From Labia minor (lineage: Eukaryota > Arthropoda > Insecta > Dermaptera > Spongiphoridae), in NCBI GenBank assembly GCA_963082975.1, contig OY720350.1, forward strand, positions 52,840,734-52,904,733: a stretch of 64,000 nucleotides of DNA, given 5' to 3'. The notes below the pieces were generated by a model. It worked only from the letters and a program-made list of their open reading frames with translations, did not search any database and was not told where the DNA came from. Positions 46,484 through 58,510 of this stretch are shown piece after piece (position 1 is the first letter of the stretch; each line of letters begins with the position of its first letter). Position numbers and translations under genes: made by a program.

Positions 46484-47057
46484 CGTATTGCGATCACGAA
46501 AATTTTCGATGTCGAGATTTTGATGTTTTTATACGTTTTGAAGATCTCTGAGAGATTTTCACTAAGGCTGAGAAAAATATCTGTGTGTATGTAGACAAAA
46601 TTACGCAAAAACGGTTTGAGCTAGAATCATCAAATTTGGTACACGGGCATTATTCAAAATTCGCAGTTTTCTATCAACTTTTGAGAAATGTAGCTCAACC
46701 GGAAGAAGGTCATTACCTACAAAGTTTTGATTTTTTTTCCTCTAAAGTGACCGTAAAAATAAAGATATATGTTTGATAATTTTTCTCATGATTAAAAATT
46801 GTATAAAACTGCTATATATAGAATTTCAGCTTGATTGAATCACTGAAAGTACCGAAATTAATTTTTTAAATCGACTGCAAATCGCGCGCCAGCACGTGAC
46901 GTGGTGCCATCAACAAAGAGCCAAACACGCACTGGTTTAATGAATATTATTTATTAATTTTAATTTATAATTTAATAAGTGAATTGAATTTTAATATAAT
47001 ATATGTTAATTAATCCAATTCAAATTTGCGAGATAGCCGAGTGGAGACACTCCAGAT
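46484..47057 (+). mobile_element. HINE family A copy 7 (A7)
   Basis: Plus-strand copy complete at the 3' end (GAGATAGCCGAGTGGAGACA, then CTCCAGATTTTT at 47057). The first 22 bp with the 5' hairpin are lost or mutated; homology begins at CGTATTGCGATCACG. The CACGTGACGTGG module is at about 46893-46904. It lies in opposite orientation to A8, 900 bp away. Confidence 0.8.
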
Positions 47058-47963
47058 TTTTTTTTTGTTTGTTTTAATATTTCGCTCATCACATTATTTT
47101 CATTGACCTCATTTAATAAGAAAAAAAATATATTTATACAAAAAAATAGTATATAAATATATATGTTAAAAAATTTTAAAATAATAAAAAAAAATTAATT
47201 TCCATATATTATTACACTGTTTGGCTAATCATCAATTCAATTCAAATTAAAGAAAAAAAAAACGAAAAATATACAAAATACAAAAAAAACAAAAAAAAAA
47301 AATTTATTTTCGTTTTTATAAATGGAGTAGGAGGATTGTCTGTCTGTTCATCCCTGTCATGCAATGTCTGGAGGTCTGTCTCAAGGATTTTGTGGGGAAA
47401 TATGAAACATTTTTTTAATCTAATATCAAATGAATCGTAAATAAAGGGGTTTTGAGGGTGACGATGATGAAGGAGGGAAGAGGATGGGTACGACTGTGGT
47501 ACGTGGTCTGTGAGGTGTCTTTTAATAAATATAGAGCAACTGGCATAGATTGGCTAATTTCCAAAATGGGTGTCTGTCTGTATGTCTGTTTGGTGTGTCT
47601 GTTCCGAAAATGACCAACGAACACTCCAATCGAAACGAGGACGTTTTTCGACGTCTCCCTGTCTAGCAAAGAACACACCTGGCCAATCTATTCATTACTT
47701 GTTGGACACCTTGAGACAAGGCACATTCCAACTTCATATCCGGATAGATACAATCACCCACTCACTCACTTCCCCCTCCATTCAATCACACCTCCTTCTC
47801 CACCATCCCGTTTTCATTACACTCGCTTATATATTCATTTTTATTTTCCTGCTTGAATGAATGAATCTCTTCCAATAAACATGAAATGACCTTCACCAGG
47901 ATTATTTTAACATTTGCTTTACTCTGCTTTCTTTAATATTATTATCTGATTGAAAAAGAATTA
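47058..47963. other. Largest balanced-composition island (47330-47880)
   Basis: About 540 bp of near-balanced composition, the longest such block in the window, between the inverted copies A7 and A8. It has GTCTGTCTGT tracts (47338, 47571), an inverted CCTTG-AGA-CAAGG (47710-47722) and a C/T-rich right half (47755-47815). The overlapping 87- and 96-codon frames on opposite strands show no domain. It may be a conserved regulatory element or an untranslated exon. Confidence 0.3.
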
Positions 47964-48430
47964 AAAAATCTGGAGTGTCTCCACTCGACTATCTCGCAAA
48001 TTTGAATTGGATTAAATAACATATATTAATTTAAATTAAATTAAATTAATAAATTATAAATTAAAATTAATAAATAATATTTATTAAACCAGCGCATGTT
48101 TGGCTCTTTGTTGATGGCACCACGTCACGTGTTGGCGCGTGAGATTTGCAGTGTTAAAAAATTAATTCTGGTACTTTCAGCGATTCAATCAAGATGAAAT
48201 TATATATATATAGCAGTTTTATACAATTATTAATCATGTGAAAAATTATCAAACATATATCTTTATTTTTACCGTCAATTTAGAAGAAAAAAAAATCAAA
48301 ACGTTGTAGGTAATGACCCTCTTAAAAGTTGATAGAAAACTATGAATTTTGAATAATGCCCATGTACCAAATTTCATAATTCTAGCTCAAACCATTTTTG
48401 CGTAATCTTGGTTACATACACACAAAAAGG
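47964..48430 (-). mobile_element. HINE family A copy 8 (A8), broken by E2 junction
   Basis: Minus-strand copy with a perfect 3' end (TCTGGAGTGTCTCCACTCG at 47969) and the CACGTG module at 48121-48138. The ACCGGAAG segment is deleted near 48322. It stops at the microsatellite position (48418-48428), 16 bp before foldback element E2 begins. Confidence 0.8.
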
Positions 48431-48445
48431 CAATTCAGGTAAACT

Positions 48446-48847
48446 CATTTTCGTGAATTTGGATAATACTTTACCAGTGGGTTCCTTTTGCAATTCCAAA
48501 TAAACTTTTCTTATAAAATCTTTCCCGGTATTCTTATAGTTTTCGAGAAAAAAAATTATTAAAATTTGAATATAAATCCATTGATATTCTAGTTAGCTAG
48601 CATGTTTTATCCGTTTGACTACAAGAGGGCGCACTAATTTTCTGTTTTTATAAGTTCGGTTTAGATATATAAGAAAATTATTGAATAAGTGAATAATTAG
48701 TGAATTAGTCAATAAAACATTACTAAATGGCACATTTCGAGGTTCATAACTAGTATGTCAAACTATAAGAAAAATTTCATAAGAAAAGTTTATTTGGAAT
48801 TGTAAAAGGAACCCACTGGTAAAGTATTATCCAAATCCAAGAAAATT
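48446..48847. mobile_element. Foldback element E2
   Basis: The arms (48446-48519 and 48772-48847) pair over about 70 bp, for example GGATAATACTTTACCAGTGG on the left against its reverse complement on the right. The centre shares AGAGGGCGCACTAATTTTC and GAATTAGTCAATAAAACATT with E1, so E1 and E2 are one family, well diverged. Non-coding. Confidence 0.75.
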
Positions 48848-50527
48848 AAATACTAATTAGGTTAGTAGATAATTTTTTTAATTATATGGATTAAAAACAA
48901 AAAGTAAGCATCAACCTGACTTAAACAAACACGTGTTTTTTATCCCTCCTCCCATCATCATCCCCTTTGAATGAACGATGTGTGTCAAAGTATAAAATTA
49001 GAACATGAATTCATTTAAAATTTTCCTAGAAAATTTTTCGAACCCTTTTAACTAAATAAATAATATGAAAATATGACTCAACCATTGGAGTGACCATGAA
49101 ACTACATATGATTTATAAATATCAATATTGAAACATTAATTTTAATATCCTTTTATTTAAATTTAATTAATTGAATAAATTAGGCAAAACAAACCTTATT
49201 GATAGTAATTAATTAATAGAAAAATTGGACAGTGAAGTTTTTTTGAATTTTTCTTTAAATAGGACAAAGTTCTAAACTAGTTCAAAGAATTAAAAATATT
49301 ATTGATGATGTATTTAAATAATAAATTAATTAATTTAACTAATTAATATCCAATTCTATTGAAAATAAAACTGAAAGCTAAACGATAGTTTAAAATTATT
49401 ATATTAAATTCTATAAAATAATATAAAATATAATAAAATGTTTATTCAATTAAACTTAGAAAGAAAGAAATAAATAAATAGAAATAAATTTATGTAAATA
49501 TATAATTATTTTTGAATTTTAAAAAAACAACCTTCTAATCAAAATTAAAAATTAAAAAATAAAAACAAAAAAAAAAAACGATTTGCATAATTTTCAATAA
49601 AATTAAATTAATTAGTATATAATATTTAATTAAGAGTCCGTTTTAGAAATAAATTATTCCTTTAATTAACTATTATATATATATATAAATACCTGATTAT
49701 ATAAAACCCCTATAAGTGCAATTATTACATTAGGACTTTTTAAAACGAATTATTTCATGGAAATAAACTGTGAAAATTACACTTAATAAATATTAAATTT
49801 TTGAATATTTGTTTTCGTACAAATGTTTATAAAACAACAGGTTTGTTTATATGTATATGCCTAAGATATTATGTTCTATAATATTAATCTTGTACTTGTG
49901 AATATATAATAAAAATGAAAGGAAAAACATGTAAATGAGAGAGGGAGAGGGAATGTTGGAGAGGTAGGTGGTAATTGTAGGAGAGGATTGGGAGTTGCCA
50001 AGGAAAATGAGCTCGAAAGGCTTGCTTGGTGACACGCTGTCTGATCTTGAGACCCCCTTCCTTCCCCCCTCATCCCCCCTCTTCAAATAACAAAATAGAT
50101 AGATAAAATGCGTTAACTTTTCCTTATCAATTGGTGATAACATATATCAATGATAATTCTAGTGCCAACCTGGCAGCATTTTGATGTCTTTTAAGTCTTT
50201 TTTTTTTAATTCTTATATTAAATAGGAAAATAATCTCTCTCCATATATGTATATATATATATATACATATATATTTAAAACATAATTAACAAATTCAAAT
50301 TTTGAATTTATAAAATAAAAGTCATTTATTTAAATGAATTTGAATTTTTCATTTTGATTAAATATAAAATTAACTTTATATATATATATATATAGGATTT
50401 TTTGATTCATTGGAATTTTAATAAAATATTTTAAACATTCTTTTTCCACAGTAAATTGTTAAGAAAAGATTTTAAAAAAAACAAAGTTATTTTGTTTAAC
50501 AAATGACCAATGAAATATGTTTTTAAA

Positions 50528-50571
<44 letters not shown>

Positions 50572-51173
50572 TAAAATTCTTTACATTACTTAAAAAAATA
50601 TTTTAATTAGAATGAAAAAAAAAGAAAATGTCTTTTTATTTTTTGTTTTTTTTTTCTTTCTTTGTTTTTAACTTTAGAAAAATATTTTTGTCTTTTCTTT
50701 TGTATTTTCGACAATGAAACACACCCCAAGGGAGTGTATCGCTCCCCCTATAAGCCTATTTTCAGAAGAAAAAAAAACCTTTCATTAATTAAAAAGACAA
50801 AAAAGAAATGAACCATCAGAAGGTTAATGAAAAGTGAAACAAAAGCGGTCCCAGAACTAACGGTGCTTGGATTTTTTTTAGTATGATAGAGAGACTTGCT
50901 GAATGAGTGTACCACTCGATGGACATCGAAACACGTATTTGTACACAGCTTCCTGCTGGCTCGCTTTCGAAATTGAACAACGATGAAGGTTAGCTTGAAA
51001 GAAAAGAATTCCCATTTCGCCAACTTGGTTCATGTAGTTCTCTATTTTCTATTCAAAATCTTATCAACTTTTTCCCCTCAGTCAAATGCTCACTAAGGAC
51101 ACAAAATAATCACTCCCTATTAATCAACCAGTCTTGAATCAAAAAAGAATATATGAAGAAACAATTCTAAAAT
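48848..51173. other. Intergenic DNA with islands near 50.0 and 50.9 kb
   Basis: A/T-rich to 49900. At 49930-50080 a purine-rich then C-rich balanced patch. (TA)n at 50530-50568. At 50730-51020 balanced sequence with a 91-codon minus frame lacking any known domain. No gene recognised. Confidence 0.3.
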
Positions 51174-51360
51174 AAGTTGACCGACCGACGGTTTGAAGTA
51201 ATTTAATTTGCAGCTACAGAAATAATTTCAAATAATTTTAATATATCTATTAATGTAATAAAAAACAGATATGGATATAACATAAATATTTTTAATTTTA
51301 TTTTATTTATTGGAATTATTACAAATAATAATAATAATAATATACCGTTTAATACGTGAA

Positions 51361-51392
<32 letters not shown>

Positions 51393-51826
51393 ATGGCTGG
51401 ATGACGTCATATAATTTTCAATTAAGAAAAAACTAATAAAGATGATTTTTCTCGAGGATAAAACCAATACAAAGTGCATGATTCGTAGTGATATGTAAAA
51501 AATCTCCTCATGTGAAATTTGGTGTGAAAATAACCCTTCCCTTCCTAACGTCGATCGGTTAATACTACCACTTTCAGTTTCCGGATTTGCACCAAAAGTT
51601 GATCCATTCATCATACTGATGCATTAAGTAAATATACAAAATTTCATCAAAATCCGTTGAGCCGTTCAAGCTGTACACATCTATACGGACGGATGGACAG
51701 ACGGACGGACAGATTACAGATACTTTTTTCTGTTAAGAAAATGCATGATTCGTGGAGATATGTAAAAATCTTCACATGTGAAATTGGGAGTGAAAACAAT
51801 ACCTCCCTTACTATCGTCGGTCGGTA
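51174..51826 (-). mobile_element. HINE family B copy 5 (B5), rearranged
   Basis: Minus-strand copy whose 5' end is intact (51826). At the 3' end AAGTTGACC runs directly into GACCGACGG, so the stem-loop between is deleted. An (AAT)n-rich insertion of about 80 bp at 51308-51390 replaces part of the interior together with one CRE site; the other is at 51402-51409. The (TCCG) repeat lies at 51686-51712. Confidence 0.8.
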
Positions 51827-52403
51827 AAAATAATAGAAATGGAAAGATATAATGACTTTATGCAACCCCTTGTGTTTTTGACCCAATCTATCGTTTGTAT
51901 GTTGCTCATTCATTAAGCTACTAGCAGAACGAAAGAGCGAGAGGGAAGGAAGGAGGAGGAAAAGAAGCAAGACACGACCTCTCCGTTAGCACGCTTATAT
52001 GGTCTGAAAGAATTTGAATCTTAACATTTAGTTAGGCACAACCTTTTACAAGAGTGCAAAAAATAAATAAATAAATAAATAAAAACTATAATCAAGACAT
52101 TCAAGGGAGTAGTTCATGTTCATTTAAGAATATAGAAAGATTCAAAGATGGTTAACTAGTATAAGCTGGTTATAGGCCATACAAAAGAATTAATTGATAA
52201 AATAAGAAATAAGAAATTAAAATCGCATATTATATATTTTATAATATAAACATAACTAAGCCCAAAATAATAATAAGCTGATTGAAAAACTACAAAATTT
52301 GTTTTAAATTTATGATAAAAATGAAATTAAAAATATTTAAAATGATTAATTAAATAAATAAACTAACAATAACGTAATATTTAATTATATATATATATAT
52401 ATC
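51827..52403. other. Intergenic spacer
   Basis: A small GA-rich balanced patch at 51900-51990, (AAAT)n at 52062-52083, then A/T-rich DNA. The (AT)n at 52386-52402 is the tail of the adjoining LINE fragment. No gene recognised. Confidence 0.35.
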
Positions 52404-52716
52404 TGTGGTTCTACGGAACTCGAAAGTTCTTGGCCGCAGCAACCACACTTCTCCCTATTCTGAGTCACAACCCTCCAATCCCTATCCTCTCCCATCTCTC
52501 TCACGTCATTTCCTACATTTTCAACACCCCGCGTCCTTGGTCTTCCAATCGGTCGTTTTCCCAATCAGTCTCTCCACCAATATATTTTTCACCATTCTTT
52601 CTTCTCCCATTCTAGCCATGTGCCGTACCCATCGCAGCCTTCTCGATTTTATAACCCTAACTATGACTGGAGATGCTCTGAGATCATGCAATTTCTCGTT
52701 ATGCAGTCTCCGGATT
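52404..52716 (-). mobile_element. LINE 3' end L4
   Basis: Minus-strand copy of the same LINE end as L2. Translation shows RRLHNEKLHDLRASPVIVRV, then IKSRRLRWVRHMARMGEERM, before indels break the frame in the GRP.GKRPLGRPRTRW region. The 3' end AACTTTCGAGTTCCGTAGAA is followed by CCACAG and (AT)n, where L2 has (ATAG)n. So the tail is a variable short tandem repeat. 5'-truncated. Confidence 0.8.
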
Positions 52717-55040
52717 TTCATTAGTATTATTGTTTAGCACATATTTTATAATTAAATTAATCAATTAAAAATTAATTTGTTTTGTTTGTCAAAACAAGAA
52801 TAGCATGTGAACATTTAAGAATAAAATAAATAATAAGTAATAGTAGAAATAATAATTTGTAAAATTTATGCATATGGATATCAAATTAAATAGAGAACAA
52901 ATAATATTATAATGAAAATTTAATTTATTTATCGTTTGTTAATTAATTTAATTAGACATTTAGATATTATTATCATAAAATCCATAAATTGTCATTCAAA
53001 TTCAATGACAACGCTCAAACCACTTATATATATATATATATATATATATATTAATATCCTATACCTTTAAATAATAATAAAATTATATAACATAACACAT
53101 ATACCCATATATAACATAACATAAATATATTTATCTAAAATTATAATATCCAGGGTTCAATTGTATTTTATTTATTTATCTTTTAGAAGAAAAAAAAAAC
53201 TTGAAAACGTTATCTTCAATCAATCTAATATTGAATAAATGATAATATAAATTATTAATTTACATATTTATTATATAATATAAGTTAAGATATAAATATT
53301 AATTGTATAATCTTAGTTTTTAATTTATTAATTATTCTTCGTTTTAAATAAATAGAATATAATAATATTAATAAATATTTTATTATAAGCTAATATACGA
53401 AATAGTAATCAATCAAATATGTATATGACTTTGGGCTTTTGAAATTGCATTTTATATTTATTAAATTCTTAAGAGTATTGATAATTAAAGTCTAGTTTTA
53501 TTTCAACAGAAACAATACATTTAACCATTCAAAAAATATATATATTGTTACTACTAAGGGATTACTGATATAGAAAGTAATTCCTCCAACAATTCTGGTG
53601 ATACAATAATATTCATAGATGTGGCTCAGAATAGAGCCAGTTTAAAGAATGTGTGTTATAAAATAAATAACTTAATTGATTTTATTTAAGATTAAACCAA
53701 AAAAAATATGATTTAGCATGTAATAAGAATATAATAGATATTATTTAAAAAATATAAATCTTTAGTCGAAATGGGAAAATACTATATTTCAGTAATATAA
53801 AATGTAAATTATTGGTGTGAACTTTGTTAACTTAATACGAAGGATTTCGGAGAGAATAAAAATTGGATGGAGGTGGACCAGAATTGTAAGCAGAAACTAC
53901 ACGTTCGGGTGGCATAATGTAAATTACCAAACGAATTGAAACAATAAAATAAAAATAAAACAATGAAATATAGCTCTAAATATAATAATGAATCTTCTAA
54001 TCATCTCACACTGATTAATTCATATGAGAAAATTTTACTAAATGTAGAAATGAAAATTCAAGAATCAAAAAAAAAAAATAAATTCATTTCGTAGGAATTT
54101 TTCAAAGGATATTCCCTGAGAAACGTATTTAACATTTTTAACATTAAAAAAAAATGTATATTAAAATGAATTCATTACATTTAAACAGCAACCATTATTT
54201 TCTAGAAAAATATTAAAAATGTCCCTGGGGAGGTTTATTTTCTTATGCGAATATTAGCTCTGGATGCTTACTTCTCAAAAGAGTGATTTAAACATGTTCA
54301 TCTTTGTATATTTTTTTTTTTATTTATTTTATTTTATGCCCAATAAGAAATGAATTTTCAATATTTATTTATGGTTATTTGAACCTCGCCTCATTTAATA
54401 ATCATCATACCATTCTCTTATCTGAGCATACATACCAAATAAAACAAAAAAGAACCTATTTACATATCGATTCTTCTTTTTCTATTTTTTTTTTTTTAAC
54501 CAATTGATTAAATATTATTCTATTAGACTTGCTCTTGAGTGACTAGAAGAAAAAAAAATTAAATTTTTCTCGCACGTTTGCTTTTTGAAATACTTAACAA
54601 GTGGTACGCAATATCTTCGTTGGAGATCATTTCTTCCCCCTCTCCCCCATTTGGACATCTCTCTCTGTTTCTCGCTTTATTTTATGAGGATGACTCTACT
54701 TTTTCTCAGTCAGTCTTTATTTTCTAACTCTATTTACCTAATGCATGTTTAAACCTTTATTAAAACATCACACACTTTTTTTTTGTTCAAATTATTAAAG
54801 GAATTTCAAAAAGAAGGAAAACAAATAATCGGTTGAAAAATATTGTGGGATATATATATATAAATTTTTATTAGAAATATAATTATTATACATATGTGAG
54901 GTTATATTTATTTGTTATAAAAATTCTCGAAACATTTATTTTTCTGTTTATTTTTTTTTTTTTTTTGTATTGACTTTATTTTTTAGAAAGAATGTATTAA
55001 TGAATGTGAATTTTATAAAAAAAATAATGTAATTCATATA
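52717..55040. other. AT-rich intergenic DNA
   Basis: (AT)n at 53024-53052, A- and T-runs, and a somewhat balanced, C/T-rich patch at 54590-54720. A 67-codon plus frame (54304-54507) has no domain. No repeat family recognised. Confidence 0.35.
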
Positions 55041-55545
55041 AAGTGTGTTTTTTTTCTTCAAGGTATAGAACTTTAAGATGGCATTACTGTTCAAGTTGAC
55101 GACCGATTTAACAGCTGTCAAGTGATTTATTCTCAGTTTGGTTTGGCAATTCATAATGAATAGACTCACGCCTGAACAACGCTTGCAAATAGTGCAATTT
55201 TATTTTGAAAATAATGGTTCTGTGCGGAATACGTATCGTGCACTACGTCTATTTTATTGTCGACAAAATCGTCCATCAGAGCAGTTAATTCGATTAACCA
55301 TGGAACGTTTTCGCACCACATTTAATCTTATTGATAACTCGCATCCCCAGAGACGCCGTACGGTGCGTACAGAAGAAGCTATTGCTACTGTAGAGTTTAG
55401 CATTGAGGAAGACCCGAATGAGTCCATTCGCCATCGAGCACAGGAATTACTAACTTTTTCATTCCTGAATTGAACAACCATGATGTCCAGGAGCTGTGGT
55501 TCCAACAAGACGGCACAACATGTCACATCCGAGCCAACCGTTTTT
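55041..55545 (+). mobile_element. Deleted Tc1/mariner-group element G2
   Basis: The left TIR AAGTGTGTTTTTTTTCTTCA with GGTATAGAACTTTAA matches G1. The copy runs to the GTCACATCCGAGCCAACC segment at 55527-55544 and then stops; no right TIR is found. Next to it lie a mariner scrap and a LINE scrap in the opposite orientation. Confidence 0.75.
55156..55545 (+). pseudogene. G2 transposase, internally deleted
   Basis: Starts MNRLTPEQRLQIVQFYFENN and follows G1 closely to SIEEDP, then keeps 8 more codons (NESIRHRA) that G1 lacks. A different deletion then joins AQE to the ITNFF region out of frame. The right frame resumes as MNNHDVQELWFQQDGTTCHI up to RAN. So the first catalytic Asp region is missing here too, but with other breakpoints than in G1. 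The end of the protein (normally RFGPVNWPPRSCDLTPLDYF region) is lost by truncation. Confidence 0.8.
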
Positions 55546-55650
55546 TGAAACCCAAATTAACACTCAAAAAATTGCTCAGTATGCCCAATGAAATGCCTAA
55601 AGCTTCTGTTAAATCTCTTTCAGTCAATCGACGGTCTTCCATTACCATAT
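55546..55650 (-). mobile_element. Mariner-like transposase scrap H
   Basis: The minus strand reads VMEDRRLTERDLTEALGISL, then GILSNFLSVNLGFKKRLAR. This matches the second helix-turn-helix (DRRLTVRDLAE..GIS.GSV..IL...LG.RRVSAR) of a mariner group different from the copy at 7471. About 35 codons are open. No TIR is visible; it directly abuts G2. Confidence 0.65.
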
Positions 55651-55689
55651 TTTGTATTCATATTCTTCCCTAATTTCTTATAATAGTTG

Positions 55690-55900
55690 ATTTGATGTTG
55701 TATTCTCTTAGTCAACTTACTCACTTATCTTATTCTATTAGATTTTCTATAAGTAAACCTTTCACTAATCTTTTAAGACTTATTCAATCCCTCTCCTTCT
55801 AGTCTCAACCATTTCGCTTTTAGAATTTTAGCGCTATGTATATTTAAAGATGCATGGAGGTCATGTAATTTTTCATTAATTAATCTCCGCCATCTCCTAA
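55690..55900 (-). mobile_element. Worn LINE fragment L5
   Basis: The minus strand reads RWRRLINEKLHDLHASLNI, then AKILKAKWLRL, matching the NEKLHDLYASPDIV...IKSRRLRW block of L2 and L4. Weaker similarity continues to about 55690. Several stops. Same family and strand as L1-L4. Confidence 0.55.
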
Positions 55901-58479
55901 AAAGTTTATAATCGTGTTAATTCTAATATCAAAATGAATGATCGCAATTTGTTACAATTTTAGCTAAATATATTTATTTTATAATCAGATAAAGTCAGAA
56001 AATAGAAATGAAACGATATTTTGCGTGGATAAATCTCTGGGGATATCTAATGAAAATACACTTTCAATCATAGTTAAGTCTTAAGGAGGGTTAGATTAAT
56101 TTCTATTTCAAACGGAAATGGTAAAAAAAGACTGACCAGTAGGGGTTGAGAAATTGGTGCCAATTATTTATATTTATATTCCCTTCCTCTGTGTTTTTTT
56201 TAAATATTAATTCAATATGTAATTTGCTTATAAATGTGTGTATTTTTTTATTATTTGTAAAGGAATGTTGTTGTTTTTTTTTGTTTGAAAAATTGGGTAT
56301 GTGTGCGCCCCTCTTTAGCTTAGCAATAAGAAGGTTTTAAGGGAGAAAAGGTCGACTTATTATAGTTGGCTTATTTCAAGCCGAGTGTTTGAGCTGAGTG
56401 AGTAGGAGCGAGGGTGGTTGGAGCAACCCCACGGGGAAGCTTCCAGGTGGGGAGATATAATCAATGTTAGGCTGCTCAAGTGACGTTTCTAAAAATAAAA
56501 ATATATAAAAACACCCTCTTCTCCTTCACCATTTCCATTTGAAAGGGCTTTGAACTAATAACTCCATTAGCACATTCTTACAGGGTGTTTGTCTTCATAA
56601 TTTTCATTTGTTTTAATAAATATCTTCTTCATTTGAATAAAAGAAAAAAATAAATAAACTTAACTAAAAATAGATACATTAAAATAATGGGATGACGTAT
56701 ATTATAAAATGAATAATTACAATTGACTCCTAATGTAAAAAATAAACAAATTTCAAATGTGAACTGAATTAATTATTTAAGTATTATTGTATAATTTGTA
56801 ATCCAAATAGAAATTTCTATCTTATAAAATTTATCAATAATATTATTTTCATATTTTCGCAATTTTATCACATTTATATCTTTTTTTAATTAAATAAAAG
56901 AAAAGAAAAAAAATTATTTATCATTAACTAAACGAATATTTAGCAATTCAAATCAGATAATATTGGAACTTAAATGGTACTCTCTTGATTTATTATTATC
57001 TATTTCTTGGAAAAATATACACCCACCTATTCAAAAAATTATCTATAACCAAACAAACATTGGATATTAAAAATGAAAAAAATTTTCCATGTACACCAAA
57101 ATATTTTTTTTTTTTAATCATTTGAATCCCATAAAGAGAAGAATATATTTAGATCTATACATATTATGTGAAAGAAAATTTTAAATTAATCGTTTCCAAT
57201 AAAATAAAATACCATAGAAATGGAAGGATCTAGAATTGAAAGATCTGTTAATTTGAATTTTAAATGTGATTATCACAAATTATACAAAAAATAATGGTAA
57301 AAATATATATTTGATTATTAAACTAAAATTTTCTAAATTTTAATTAAAATCCATACTATATTTAAATATTTTCTTGATTTTATGTTTCATCGAGATTTTC
57401 CATTCCTTAATTTTACTCCAAAATCTTCTAATATTTTCACAAATATATCCAGAAAATAGTCACCTGGCTGAGTTTATAATCCTTAGAATTTTTAACAATT
57501 CAAAGAATAAAACTTATTTTTCTATCACTACAAAGGTGTAGCTCTCATTTTGAAAAATATCATGAACATCTGCTTGCCAACCTGCTATTCAATTGATTTT
57601 CTTTTGAAAGACTCATTGAATTCGAGAATTTCAGGTTGAATTTCATTCGACACAACCTTGCGATCTTGACCCGTCAAATCCCTTTCACAACAAAGGAAAC
57701 CCACCAAAAAAAAAGGAATCCCTCTTTTATAAAAATTTACTTCTTTTACACAGATTCTACCTTTATTCAATTTATAGAAAATAGTAGGAGTAGAATAAAT
57801 GAAGAAATATTATAATAAAAATAAAACGCAATGATTTTTTTCTTTAAATATATCGATATTTCTTATAAAGTAGCAAATATTTTGAAGAATAAATGTTTTT
57901 AAAGATATAATAAAATAATAGAAAATATGTGTTATTATAAATTTTATATATAAAGTAATTATATAAATAAATGTTTTATAAAGATTTGTAAAAATTAATT
58001 AATTTTGAGATCTCTTTTCTTATTTTACAAGATAAATTTTTGTTTTAATAGTAGTAGTCAAATTTGTTATTTAGTATAATATAATTAATTATTTAAATTC
58101 TACTTTGTAATTATTTTTCCTACTATTTCCAAATGTATGATAAAATTACAATTCAAAATGTGTGTAAAATATATAAAAAATTTGAATATTTTAATTTTTT
58201 TTTTTTAATTTTATTTTTATTTTGTCAATTTCCTGTTCTCTGTTTAATATTTACTATTCAAATGACATTGAAAGTGTAATTAATAATAATAAAAAAAAAA
58301 CAATCTATTCATTAAAAGACTACGAAAACATTTCACTAAATACGAATCTTAATATGTAAAAAAATTAATGAAATATTATTATCAAAATTTATATTAATAA
58401 TAATAAACTAATATTCAATTGCAATACTGAACTTGAAAGTAATAATATTTATTTTATTTCTTTTAACCTTTAAGTCAAT

Positions 58480-58510
<31 letters not shown>

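Noticed and set aside
51647-51970. 107-codon minus frame, and similar frames at 6220-6465, 14052-14333, 22507-22764, 43138-43338, 44090-44341 and 46585-46776
   Set aside because: All lie wholly or largely within HINE copies and are repeated because the element is repeated; the elements are non-coding.
53024-53052. Long (TA)n tracts, also at 16616, 26049, 29864, 50530 and 58483
   Set aside because: Ordinary microsatellites of an AT-rich genome; no sign of origin or centromere function.
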